Source: VRUE01 sp963774405 (lineage in GTDB: Bacteria; Actinomycetota; Thermoleophilia; Solirubrobacterales; 70-9). From it: DNA of 64,000 nucleotides. The notes under the pieces are model-generated. The model had not been told where the DNA came from, made no database searches, and saw only the letters and a program-made list of their open reading frames with translations. Shown here piece after piece: positions 25,482 through 34,241 of this stretch. Position 1 is the first letter of the stretch. Each line of letters begins with the position of its first letter. A program made the position numbers and the translations under genes. Where the stretch lies: positions 18,269 through 82,268 of the forward strand of contig CAVZEV010000008.1 of assembly GCA_963774405.1 (NCBI GenBank), in the 5' to 3' direction.

Positions 25482-26146
25482 GCGGACGCGTTGTCCTTGC
25501 TACGGCAGTCGGTGCGGCGAGCGGAGCGCGGGCGGCCGCGGCCGCGCTCGCCTGCGCGGGGTCGGAGCCAGATCGTCCCGGCCTCCTCGTCGCCCTCGGC
25601 GGTCGCCCGCCGCGGCCGACCTTGGTGGCTTCCACCGGGGCACGCGAGTTGGAGGAGCGGCTGACGGCACACCTGCCCGAGTTTCGGACGGCCTCACGGG
25701 GAGGGACGTGTCACCTGGCGATGCCGGGAGACGCGGAAGCGCTCGAGCGCCTGCCGGCGGCGCTGCCACTCGCGCGTGAGGCGGTCGCTGTGCTGGTCGT
25801 GCCGCCGCACCTCATGCAGGATCTTCTGGGCGTCCAGGGGGTCGAACCGAGTGGCGTCCTGCTCCGCGCCGATCTCGATGCCGACCGGGCGCTCACCGCC
25901 CTCGTCGTCAGGGAGCTTCACCATCGCAGCCTGCCCGTCCGCGTGCTGAAGAGACCACTCGCATGGGTGCCGGCCCGGCGCGCGCTTTTCGGCGTTCTGC
26001 CCGCCAACGCTCCGGGCGGCTTGCCTCCTCGCCTGCGCGAAAGCCTTTTGGAAAGCGAAATTTCAGCGGCGCACGGGTGCTACACTGGCGCGGATGACCG
26101 TGAAACTCACCCAGAGGGAGACTGCGCAACAACAGCGGCGAGGTGA
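25478..26146 (+). CDS. Hypothetical protein overlapping the TadE-like gene
   Basis: Its ATG overlaps the preceding stop (ATGA). The 222-residue protein opens VVLATAVGAASGARAAAAAL and contains VAVLVVPPHLMQDLLGVQG and VLKRPLAWVPARRALFG. I recognise no domain. The pattern of alternating hydrophobic strands looks like a cytosolic alpha/beta fold. The last 17 codons overlap the antitoxin gene in another frame and are probably not authentic, so the true end may be upstream of about 26090. Confidence 0.5.
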   Translation: MSGRVVLATAVGAASGARAAAAALACAGSEPDRPGLLVALGGRPPRPTLVASTGARELEERLTAHLPEFRTASRGGTCHLAMPGDAEALERLPAALPLAREAVAVLVVPPHLMQDLLGVQGVEPSGVLLRADLDADRALTALVVRELHHRSLPVRVLKRPLAWVPARRALFGVLPANAPGGLPPRLRESLLESEISAAHGCYTGADDRETHPEGDCATTAAR

Positions 26147-26349
26147 TGCGGGCGCTGGACAGGGGAGAGGACTTCATCGTGACCCGGAACGGCAGGCCGG
26201 TCGGTGAGCTCCGGCCCCACCAGCCGCGCAAGTTCATCCCCAAGCAGGTCTTCATCGACCTCTTCGAGGGTTCGCCGCCGATCGACTACGAGCGCTTCCG
26301 AGCCGATATCGACGCTTACGCCGATCAGGATCCTACGCCCCGTGGTTGA
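26094..26349 (+). CDS. Phd/YefM-type antitoxin, one frameshift
   Basis: An ATG at 26094 opens MTVKLTQRE. After an extra base near 26122 the frame continues LRNNSGEVMRALDRGEDFIV, TRNGRPVGELRPHQPRKFIP and a flexible tail ending DAYADQDPTPRG. The first 50 residues match the Phd/YefM DNA-binding fold and the tail would wrap the toxin. The next gene encodes a PIN toxin and starts inside this gene's stop. Either the frameshift is an error or the toxin lacks a working antitoxin, and the former is more likely. Confidence 0.75.
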
Positions 26350-26758
26350 GCCCCCCGAGGGGCGGGGCTTGATCGATACGTCCGTTGTAATCCGCTACGC
26401 CGAGATCGATCCAGGACGGCTTCCGGCCGAGATCGCGGTCTCCACTCTGACGCTTGCCGAGTTGACCGCCGGTCCTCTCGCCACGACCGACGAGCTCGAG
26501 CGCGCGCGACGCCAGGAACGACTCCAGCGGTTCGAGTCCGGAGTCGAATCGTTGAACTTCAGCCAGAGCTGTGCGCGTGCATACGGGCACGTCTACGCCG
26601 CCACGCGTGCCGCAGGCCGCAAGCCTCGGGGCGCCCGGGCCGTCGACTTGATGATCGGCGCGACGGCACTCGCTCACGACCTCCCGCTCTACACGCTGAA
26701 CGCAAGAGACCTGCGCGGCCTCGAGGGCCTGATCGAGATCGTCGACGTGAGCGCCTGA
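26342..26758 (+). CDS. PIN-domain ribonuclease toxin (VapC family)
   Basis: A 138-residue PIN protein from a GTG. The first acidic residue is in GLIDTSVVIRYAE, the second in STLTLAELTAGP, and the third cluster in RAVDLMIGATALAHDLPLYT followed by LNARDLRGL. These match VapC catalytic positions (D, E, D, D/N). It cleaves RNA when released by its antitoxin. It overlaps the upstream antitoxin by eight bases. Confidence 0.85.
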   Translation: MVEPPEGRGLIDTSVVIRYAEIDPGRLPAEIAVSTLTLAELTAGPLATTDELERARRQERLQRFESGVESLNFSQSCARAYGHVYAATRAAGRKPRGARAVDLMIGATALAHDLPLYTLNARDLRGLEGLIEIVDVSA

Positions 26759-26813
26759 CTGCAGCGGCCGGCGCTTGCCGCCGCCCGCGCGGGCATTTCG
26801 CCAGAATCGCCAC

Positions 26814-27809
26814 ATGCTGACCGTCGCAGTCACCGGCCCGACCGGGGAGATCGGCAGGGCCTTCATCTCCTCGCTCGAGCGGATGCCCGAGGTCGAGCGG
26901 GTGATCGGCATGGCGCGGCGGCCCTTCGACCTCGCCGGGCAGGGCTGGGAGAAGACCGAATACCGGCGCGGCGACGTGCTCGACCGCGAGGCGGTCGACT
27001 CGCTGGTCGAGGACGCCGATGTCGTCGTCCACCTCGCCTTCGCGATCGTCGCCGGCGGCAGCGAGAGCCGCGAGGTCAACCTGAGCGGCTCGCGCAACGT
27101 CTTCGAGGCGACCGCGGCGGCCGGCGCCAAGCGGCTCGTCTACACCTCCTCGGTCGCCGCCTACGGCTTTCACCGCGGCATGCCGGCCCTGCTCGACGAG
27201 GAAGAGCCGGTGCGCGGCACCTCGCGCCACCCTTACTCGGCGCACAAGGCCGCGGTCGAGGCCGAGCTGGAGGAGGCCCTGCGCGACTCCAACACCGAGG
27301 CCTTCGTCTTTCGCCCCTGCATCGTCGCCGGGCCGGAAGCGACGCTGCTGCTCGACCTGATCCCGCTGTTGGCGATGGGCCAGCGGATCCCGGGCCCGCT
27401 GCGCTGGGCGCTGGGCAAGGTGCCCGAGCTGCGACCGGTCCTGCCCGACCCCGGCGTGCCCTTCCAGCTCGTCCACCACGACGACGTCGCCGCCGCGCTC
27501 ACCGCCGCGGTCCTCGGCCACGGGCCGCCCGGCGTCTACAACCTCGCCGGTCCCGGCGAGCTGACGATCAGCGACCTGGCCCACGCGCTCGGCTGGCACG
27601 CCGTGCCGGCGCCGCACCTCGCCGTCGGCGTTGCCGCCGAGGCGGTCTCGCTGATGCCCTTCCTGCCCGACGAGGCGGCCTGGATCGAGGCCGTCCGCCG
27701 CCCGGTCCTGATGGACACCACGCGCGCCCGTCGCAAGCTGCACTGGATGCCCCACCACGACGCCCGCGAGACCCTCGCCCAAACCATCGCCGCCGTCCGC
27801 GCCCGCTAG
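26814..27809 (+). CDS. NAD-dependent epimerase/dehydratase (extended SDR)
   Basis: A 331-residue Rossmann protein. Cofactor loop VAVTGPTGEIGRAFI, then VVVHLAFAIVAGG, the serine strand RLVYTSSVAAYGFH, and the YxxxK pair HPYSAHKAAVE are in the right order for an extended SDR acting on nucleotide sugars or similar. The substrate is not readable. The frame is also open upstream, but the ATG at 26814 starts at the first strand. Confidence 0.85.
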   Translation: MLTVAVTGPTGEIGRAFISSLERMPEVERVIGMARRPFDLAGQGWEKTEYRRGDVLDREAVDSLVEDADVVVHLAFAIVAGGSESREVNLSGSRNVFEATAAAGAKRLVYTSSVAAYGFHRGMPALLDEEEPVRGTSRHPYSAHKAAVEAELEEALRDSNTEAFVFRPCIVAGPEATLLLDLIPLLAMGQRIPGPLRWALGKVPELRPVLPDPGVPFQLVHHDDVAAALTAAVLGHGPPGVYNLAGPGELTISDLAHALGWHAVPAPHLAVGVAAEAVSLMPFLPDEAAWIEAVRRPVLMDTTRARRKLHWMPHHDARETLAQTIAAVRAR

Positions 27810-27832
27810 CTGGCCGAGCCGCCCCATGACAT

Positions 27833-27886
27833 GGGACGTGCCGTCCCTAAGCGGCCCCTGCGGGTACCTAAGGGGCGGCGCGTCCC
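27833..27886. terminator. 15-bp hairpin between convergent genes
   Basis: Bases 27833-27847 pair with 27872-27886 using thirteen Watson-Crick and two G-U pairs (G-U on the plus-strand transcript). The G-U pairs indicate an RNA structure rather than a protein site. It lies between two convergent stops and could serve both. Confidence 0.6.
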
Positions 27887-27889
27887 CGG

Positions 27890-29518
27890 TCAGCCGAGGC
27901 GGCGGTGCCAGGCGCGGAGGTGGCGGGCGCCGCCGCCGTTGCCCGGGGCCTTGAGCAGCAGGCCGCGGTGGGCGACGTCGCGGCCGAGCAGCTTCACGTG
28001 CCAGCGGCGACGGGGGCGGTTGCGCAGCAGATGTGCCGCCTTGCGCTTCAGCTTCAGGTGCAGTACCTTGGTGCGGCCGGGGTAGATCGAGAAGCGCGCC
28101 CTGCCGAGCGGCAGCAGGGCGCGGCGGCGGATCACCTTGCGCCGGCCTTCGCGGTGGACGACCCGCTTGTATCCGACGTGGCCGATCAGCTTGACCAGGC
28201 CCTTGCAGCGGTCGTTGCCGGTGCAGGTGAGCGTGATCAGCGCGCGCCGCCCGTGAACCGGGGCGAAGCCGCCCGCGTAGGCGTAGCCGCGTTCGAGGGT
28301 CAGGTCGGCACTCGTCAGCGTGGCCGAGCCGGCGAAGTTGGTGGCGGTCACCTGACAGTCGTAAATGCCCGGTTCGGTCGGCCGGTAGTTGGATTCCGTC
28401 GCCCCGGCGATTGCTTCCCCGTTGCGCAGCCATGCAGTAGACGTAGGACTGCGGAGCCCGGTAGAGCTGCGCACCGGGAAGGTCCGCCATCCAGGCGCCC
28501 TGGCTGCAATACAGCGGCCGATCGACGATCTCCTGGCCGGAGATTTCGGGGACGCGGACCGTGGGAGCGGGCTGCGGCGCGCCCAGCAGGGCGAGGTAGT
28601 AGGGACTTTCCAAGCTTGCGCCGGCGGTGTCGAGCTGACCGCCGTGGCCCGTGCCGTCCAGGTTCGCGTAGGAGATCGAGTCCGGCGTGCCGCCGTTCGC
28701 CCAGAGGATGCGTCCTCTGTCGGGGTCGAGCGCGAGACCCCCGGGCCGCTCAATGCCGCCCCGGCGGTGCTCAGCCCCCCGGCGCCACCGCCGTCGAGGT
28801 TGGCGTAGAAGATCCCCTGCTGCGGCGTTTCGTTGCTCCAGTAGATGCGGTTGGCGCTCCTGTCGATCGCGAGGCCGCCGGGGTGGCCGATCGTCACCCC
28901 GGTCGTGTTCAGGTCGGCCGCTGCGCCTGTTCCGTCGAGGTTGGCGTAGGAGATCGTGCCGCCTTCGAAGTTGGCCCAGTAGATGCGGTTGGCGGCGGGA
29001 TCGATCGCCAGCCCACGCGGATCGTTGAGCGTCGCTCCGGTCAGGCCGGTCGTGTAGAGGTTGCCGCCACCGTTGTCGTCGAGGTTGGCGTAGGAGATCG
29101 AGTCTTCTTCGGAGTTGGCCCAATAGAGCTTCCCGCTGGCGGAGTCGACCGCCATCCCGTACGGCTCGCTCACGGTCGCCGAGCCGGTGAAGAGCTTGCC
29201 TGCGCCGCTGCCGTTGAGGTTCGCCCAGTAGATCGCGTTGGCCCCGCGGTCGGCCCAGTAGAGGCGGCCGGCGGAGGCGTCGATTGCGACTCCGGTTGGA
29301 TTTTCGGGGAACACGTTCGGGATCCCGAGGTCGGCGCCGCCGCCGCTGCCGTCGAGATTGGCGTGGGACAGCTTGCCGCCGAGGTAGTTCGACCAGTAAG
29401 CGCTGTCAGCCGCGCCCGCCGTTCCCGGCAGCGCCAGGGTCGTCACGGCGGCGATCGCGATCAGCAGGGCCAGGACCTTCGCGTGGGCGCCGATTCGCGG
29501 CGCCGACGTGGGACTCAT
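27890..29518 (-). CDS. Secreted YWTD/LDL-receptor-like beta-propeller protein
   Basis: A signal peptide (ALLIAIAAVTTLALPGTAGA) is followed by about six repeats of 43-44 residues with the pattern YWAN(x)nISYANLDGTG, for example GRLYWADRGANAIYWANLNG and NRIYWANFEGGTISYANLDG, which form a propeller. Then comes an immunoglobulin-like stretch (TEPGIYDCQVTATNFAGSAT) and a basic C-terminal domain. Two compensating frameshifts, near 28745 and 28430, hide the sixth repeat in another frame. No membrane anchor is evident, so it is probably released or wall-bound. Ligand unknown. Confidence 0.75.
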   Translation of the reverse strand: MSPTSAPRIGAHAKVLALLIAIAAVTTLALPGTAGAADSAYWSNYLGGKLSHANLDGSGGGADLGIPNVFPENPTGVAIDASAGRLYWADRGANAIYWANLNGSGAGKLFTGSATVSEPYGMAVDSASGKLYWANSEEDSISYANLDDNGGGNLYTTGLTGATLNDPRGLAIDPAANRIYWANFEGGTISYANLDGTGAAADLNTTGVTIGHPGGLAIDRSANRIYWSNETPQQGIFYANLDGGGAGGLSTAGAALSGPGVSRSTPTEDASSGRTAARRTRSPTRTWTARATAVSSTPPAQAWKVPTTSPCWARRSPLPRSASPKSPARRSSIGRCIAARAPGWRTFPVRSSTGLRSPTSTAWLRNGEAIAGATESNYRPTEPGIYDCQVTATNFAGSATLTSADLTLERGYAYAGGFAPVHGRRALITLTCTGNDRCKGLVKLIGHVGYKRVVHREGRRKVIRRRALLPLGRARFSIYPGRTKVLHLKLKRKAAHLLRNRPRRRWHVKLLGRDVAHRGLLLKAPGNGGGARHLRAWHRRLG

Positions 29519-29676
29519 CTGACATTCCCCCTCGTGTCTGGGCTGTTTCCGTCTTCTCGCGCTCTGAGAGTAGAGAACCGGGTCGGCGCCGCGGTGTTGC
29601 GGTCGCGGTCGATCCGCCGGGCAAATCCGTAGCTGCCCCGGATGGCATTGCCCCTATTCGCTCGTACTGTGGGAGC

Positions 29677-30258
29677 GTGTTTGAGGTGAGGATCCACGGG
29701 AGGGGAGGACAGGGCGTGGTCACGGCCGCCGAGCTGCTCTCCGTCGCCGCCTTCGACGAAGGGCGCAACGCCCAGGCTTTCCCGAGCTTCGGCTCGGAGC
29801 GCACCGGGGCGCCGGTGGTCTCTTTCTGCCGGATCTCCGACCGGCCGATCCGCACCCGCGAACCGGTGGCCGAGCCCGACGCGCTGATCGTCCAGGACCC
29901 GACCCTGCTGCACCAGGTCGACCTCTTCGCAGGCCTCAAGCCCGACGGCCGCGTTCTGATCAACACGGCGCGCGAGATCGAGGAGATCGGCCTCGGCGAG
30001 CTGGCCGCCGAGCTCGGGCCGGGCCGGCTGCTGAGCACGCCGGCCACGGCGATCGCCCGCGAGCACCTCGGCCGCCCACTCCCCAACGCCGCCCTGCTCG
30101 GCGGCTTCGCGGCGCTCACCGGGCGCCTGCGGCTCGAGTCCGTGCTGGCGGCGATCGGCGAGCGCTTCTCGGGCGCCGCCGGCGAGGGCAACTCCGCCGC
30201 CGCCCGCGCCTGTTTCCAGCAGGTGGCCGGCCAGCTCGGAGCCCTGTCCCATGTTTAG
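29677..30258 (+). CDS. porC: 2-oxoacid:ferredoxin oxidoreductase gamma subunit
   Basis: A 193-residue subunit starting at a GTG. FEVRIHGRGGQGVVTAAELL is the classic POR gamma opening, followed by AQAFPSFGSERTGAPVVSF. It interacts with the alpha and beta subunits in CoA-dependent oxidative decarboxylation of pyruvate or a related oxoacid. It overlaps the next gene by eight bases. Confidence 0.92.
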   Translation: MFEVRIHGRGGQGVVTAAELLSVAAFDEGRNAQAFPSFGSERTGAPVVSFCRISDRPIRTREPVAEPDALIVQDPTLLHQVDLFAGLKPDGRVLINTAREIEEIGLGELAAELGPGRLLSTPATAIAREHLGRPLPNAALLGGFAALTGRLRLESVLAAIGERFSGAAGEGNSAAARACFQQVAGQLGALSHV

Positions 30259-31504
30259 GCAGATCGAGGGGTCGGCGGCCGTCGCCGAGACCGTCGCCCT
30301 CTGTCGGCCCGAGGTCGTCTGCGCCTACCCGATCTCCCCCCAGACGCACATCGTCGAGGGCCTCTCCGACCTGGTCCGCGCCGGGCGCCTGGCGCCTTGC
30401 GAGTACGTCACGGTCGAGTCCGAGTTCGCCGCCCTCTCGGTCTGCATCGGCGCCTCGGCGACCGGCGCCCGCGCCTACACGGCGACCGCCAGCCAGGGCC
30501 TGCTCTACATGGCCGAGGCGCTCTACAACGCCTCCGGCCTCGGCCTGCCGATCGTGATGACCGTCGCCAACCGGGCGATCGGCTCGCCGATCAACATCTG
30601 GAACGACCACAGCGACGCGATGTCGCAGCGCGACTGCGGCTGGATCCAGCTCTACGCCGAGACCAACCAGGAGGCGGCCGACCTGCACGTGCAGGCCTTC
30701 CGGATCGCCGAGGAGCTCTCGCTGCCGGTGATGGTCTGCATGGACGGCTTCATCCTCACCCACGCCTACGAGCGGATCGACGTGCCGAGCGCCGCGCAGG
30801 TCGACGCCTTCCTGCCGGCGTTCGAGCCGCGCCAGGTCCTCGACCCCGCCCGCCCGGTGACGATCGGCTCGATGGTCGGGCCCGAGGCGTTCGCCGAGGT
30901 CAAGTACCTGGCCCACGCCAAGCAGATGCAGGCGCTCGACCTGATCCCGCGGGTCGCGAGCGAGTTCGAGGCCGCCTTCGGCCGACCGTCGGGTGGGCTG
31001 GTGCGCGGTTACCGCGCCGAGGACGCGGAGACGATCGTCGTCGCCCTCGGCTCGGTGCTGGGCACGATCGAGGACACGATCGACGAGCTGCGCGCCGAGG
31101 GCGTCAGCATCGGCGCCCTGGCGATCAAGTCCTTCCGGCCGTTCCCGCTCGAGGAGGTGCGCGCCGCGCTCGCCAGGGCGAAGCGCGTGCTCGTGCTGGA
31201 GAAGGCGCTCGCCGTCGGGGTCGGCGGGATCGTCTCCGCCAACGTGCGGATGGCTCTTTCCGGAATCCAGCTGCACGGCTACACGGCGATCGCCGGCCTC
31301 GGCGGCCGGCCGATCACGAAGAAGTCGCTGCGCGGCCTCTTCGAGGACGCTGTCGCCGAGCGGCTCGGGCCGCTCAGCTTCCTCGACATGGACTGGGAGA
31401 CGGTCGAGGCGGAGCTGAAGCGGATGGGCGCCGGGGGGCGCAGCGGCCCGCACGCCGAGAACATCCTCCGCGAAGCGGGGATCGTCGCCGCGAGGTCGCA
31501 CTGA
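30251..31504 (+). CDS. porA: Pyruvate/2-oxoacid:ferredoxin oxidoreductase alpha subunit
   Basis: A 417-residue alpha subunit. CAYPISPQTHIVEGLSDLV, ASATGARAYTATASQGLLYM, VNRAIGSP-like VANRAIGSPINIWNDHSD and LPVMVCMDGFILTHAYE are the PorA signatures of the pyruvate type, which keeps the SQG and IWNDHSD loops. The C-terminal half has IKSFRPFPLEEVRAAL. TGATG overlap joins it to porB. Confidence 0.92.
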   Translation: MFRQIEGSAAVAETVALCRPEVVCAYPISPQTHIVEGLSDLVRAGRLAPCEYVTVESEFAALSVCIGASATGARAYTATASQGLLYMAEALYNASGLGLPIVMTVANRAIGSPINIWNDHSDAMSQRDCGWIQLYAETNQEAADLHVQAFRIAEELSLPVMVCMDGFILTHAYERIDVPSAAQVDAFLPAFEPRQVLDPARPVTIGSMVGPEAFAEVKYLAHAKQMQALDLIPRVASEFEAAFGRPSGGLVRGYRAEDAETIVVALGSVLGTIEDTIDELRAEGVSIGALAIKSFRPFPLEEVRAALARAKRVLVLEKALAVGVGGIVSANVRMALSGIQLHGYTAIAGLGGRPITKKSLRGLFEDAVAERLGPLSFLDMDWETVEAELKRMGAGGRSGPHAENILREAGIVAARSH

Positions 31505-32499
31505 TGGCCGGCGCCGAGCAGCGGGTCAAGCTCTACCAGGTGGGTACCCACGTGGCCGGCAACCGCTTGCTGGAGCCCGAGGAGCGCACCGTGCAGGCGC
31601 GCATGGACCGCTCCAACAGCCTCACCTCGGGGCACCGCGCCTGCCAGGGCTGCGGCGAGGCGCTCGGCGCCCGCTACGCGCTCGACGCGGCGATGCGCGC
31701 CACCGGCGGCAAGCTGATCGCCGCCAACGCCACCGGCTGCCTCGAGGTCTTCTCGACCCCGTTCCCCGAGTCCTCCTGGCAGCTGCCCTGGATCCACTCG
31801 CTGTTCGGCAACGCGCCGGCCGTCGCCAGCGGCGTCGCCGCGGCGCTGCGCGCCAAGGGGCGCGAGGACGTGCGGGTGGTCGGCCAGGGCGGCGACGGCG
31901 GCACCGTCGACATCGGCTTCGGCTGTCTCTCGGGGATGTTCGAGCGCGGCGACGACGTGCTCTACGTCTGCTACGACAACGAGGCCTACATGAATACCGG
32001 CGTGCAGCGCTCCGGGGCGACCCCGCCGGCGGCGCGCACCGCCAACACCAAGCCGATCGGCGACCACCCGGGCAACGCCTTCGGCCAGGGCAAGGACGTG
32101 CCGCGGATCGCGATCGCGCACGGCATCCCCTACGTGGCGACCGCGACGGTCGCCGAGCTGCACGACCTCGAGGCGAAGGTCGAGCGGGCGATGGAGCTGC
32201 GCGGGCCGCGCTACCTGCACGTCTTCGTCCCCTGCCCGCTCGGCTGGGGGGCCGACTCGGCCGACACCATCAAGCTCGCGCGCACGGTCAAGGAGAGCGG
32301 CCTCTTCCCGGTCTTCGAGGCGGAAGGGGGCGAGGTCACCGCGGTCTCGAAGATCCGCCGCCAGGTGCCGGTCGAGGAGTACCTGCGCCCGCAGCGCCGC
32401 TACGCGCATCTCTTCGGCGAGCCCGGCCACCCCGAGATCGTCGCCCGCCTGCAGGCGATGGCCGACGCGAACATCGAACGCTATGGGCTGCTCTCATGA
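31504..32499 (+). CDS. porB: Pyruvate/2-oxoacid:ferredoxin oxidoreductase beta subunit
   Basis: A 331-residue thiamine-diphosphate subunit. GHRACQGCGEALGARYALD holds the first cluster cysteines, ANATGCLEVFSTPFPES another, GQGGDGGTVDIGFGCLSG is the ThDP/Mg motif, and DNEAYMNTGVQRSGATPP completes the site. The layout is typical of PorB of pyruvate synthase/oxidoreductase. Its end overlaps the next ATG as ATGA. Confidence 0.93.
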   Translation: MAGAEQRVKLYQVGTHVAGNRLLEPEERTVQARMDRSNSLTSGHRACQGCGEALGARYALDAAMRATGGKLIAANATGCLEVFSTPFPESSWQLPWIHSLFGNAPAVASGVAAALRAKGREDVRVVGQGGDGGTVDIGFGCLSGMFERGDDVLYVCYDNEAYMNTGVQRSGATPPAARTANTKPIGDHPGNAFGQGKDVPRIAIAHGIPYVATATVAELHDLEAKVERAMELRGPRYLHVFVPCPLGWGADSADTIKLARTVKESGLFPVFEAEGGEVTAVSKIRRQVPVEEYLRPQRRYAHLFGEPGHPEIVARLQAMADANIERYGLLS

Positions 32500-34132
32500 A
32501 GAAGCCCTACGCGATCACCCTCGACGTCGGCTCCAGCCGCGCCAACCACACCGGCAGCTGGCGCACCGAGCGGGCCGTCTACGTCGACCGGCTGCCGCCC
32601 TGCAACGACGCCTGCCCGGCCGGCGAGAACATCCAGGCCTGGCTGTACGAGGCCGAGGAGGGCGACGGCGGCTACGAGCGCGCCTGGCGCAAGCTGGTCG
32701 AGGAGAACCCGCTGCCCGCGGTGATGGGTCGCGTCTGCTACCACCCCTGCGAGACCGCCTGCAACCGCGCGCAGCTCGACGAGGCGGTCGGCATCCACTC
32801 GGTCGAGCGCTTCCTCGGCGACGAGGCGATCCGCCGTGGTTGGCGGCTGGAGAGCGATGCCGAGCCGAGCGGCAAGCGGGTCCTGGTCGTCGGCGCCGGC
32901 CCCTCCGGGCTCTCGGCCGCGTACCACCTGACCCGGCTCGGCCACGAGGCGACGATCTACGAGGCCGGGCCGATGGCCGGCGGGATGATGCGCTTCGGCA
33001 TCCCCACCTACCGGCTGCCGCGCGACGTGCTCGAGGCCGAGGTGACGCGCATCCTCGAGCTCGGCGTGCGGCTCGAGCTCAACCGCAAGGTCGAGAACGT
33101 GCTCGAGGAGATGCGCGAGGGTGGCTTCGACGCCGCCTTCCTCGCGGTCGGCGCCCACATCGGCCGGCGCGCCTACGTGCCGGCGGGGGAGGCGGCGCGG
33201 ATCGTCGACGCCGTCTCGCTGCTGGAGGGCATCGAGGAGGGCGAGCGCCCGCAGCTCGGCCGGCGGGTCGCCGTCTACGGCGGCGGCAACACGGCGATGG
33301 ACGCGGCGCGCACGGCGAAGCGGCTGGGCGCGAGCGACGCGGTCGTCGTCTACCGCCGCACCCGCGAGCGGATGCCGGCCCACGAGGAGGAGGTCGAGGA
33401 GGCCGCGGAGGAGGGCGTGATGATGAAGTGGCTCTCGACGATCAAGCGCTTCGAGGGCGGCAAGCTGACGATCGAGCGGATGGAGCTCGACGAGACCGGC
33501 TTCCCGCAGCCGACCGGCGAGATCGAGGAGCTCGAGGCCGACTCGCTGGTCCTGGCGCTCGGCCAGGAATCCGACCTCTCGCTGCTCGAGGGCGTGCCGG
33601 GGATCGAGGTGGAGGACGGCGTCGTCGCAGGTCGGGCCGAACATGATGACCGGCCACCAGGGGATCTTCGCCGGCGGCGACATGGTGCCGGCCGAGCGCA
33701 CGGTCACGGTCGGCGTCGGCCACGGCAAGCGGGCCGCGCGCCACATCGACGGCTGGCTGCGCGGCGGCGCCCTTCGAGCCGCCGCCCCGGCACGAGATCG
33801 CCGGCTTCGAGACGCTCAACACCTGGTACTACTCCGATGCGCCGCGCATCGAGCAGCCGCGCCTCGAGGCCGCCCGCCGCGCCTCGACCTTCGACGAGGT
33901 CGTCGGCGGCCTCGACGAGGACAACGCGCTCTTCGAGGCGCGCCGCTGCCTCTCCTGCGGCAACTGCTTCTCCTGCGACAACTGCTACGGCGTCTGCCCC
34001 GACAACGCCGTGCTCAAGCTCGGCCAGCCGGGCGAGCTCTACGAGATCGACCTCGACTACTGCAAGGGCTGCGGCCTCTGCGTCGCCGAGTGCCCCTGCG
34101 GCGCGATCGAGATGGTCCCCGAGGAGATCTGA
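32496..34132 (+). CDS. GltD-like FAD/NAD(P) oxidoreductase fused to a 2[4Fe-4S] ferredoxin, frameshifted
   Basis: About 545 residues once two shifts (near 33635 and 33770) are closed. The N-terminal helical iron-sulfur part reads PCNDACPAGENIQAW and CYHPCETACNRAQLDE. FAD and NAD(P) sites are VLVVGAGPSGLSAAYHL and VAVYGGGNTAMDAARTAK, and IFAGGDMVPAERTVTVGVGH closes the FAD domain. A C-terminal ferredoxin carries CLSCGNCFSCDNCYGVC and YCKGCGLCVAECPCGAIEM. It is the last gene of the por operon and plausibly moves electrons between NAD(P)H and the oxidoreductase. Confidence 0.88.
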
Positions 34133-34241
34133 GCCGGCCGGTCCGGACCTCCGAACGTGTGCAGACGGCCGTGACTGTTTCGTCTCTGAATTCTTAGATC
34201 TCGCGCACCACGCGTGAATCGAAACCCGTCACGGTCGCGGC

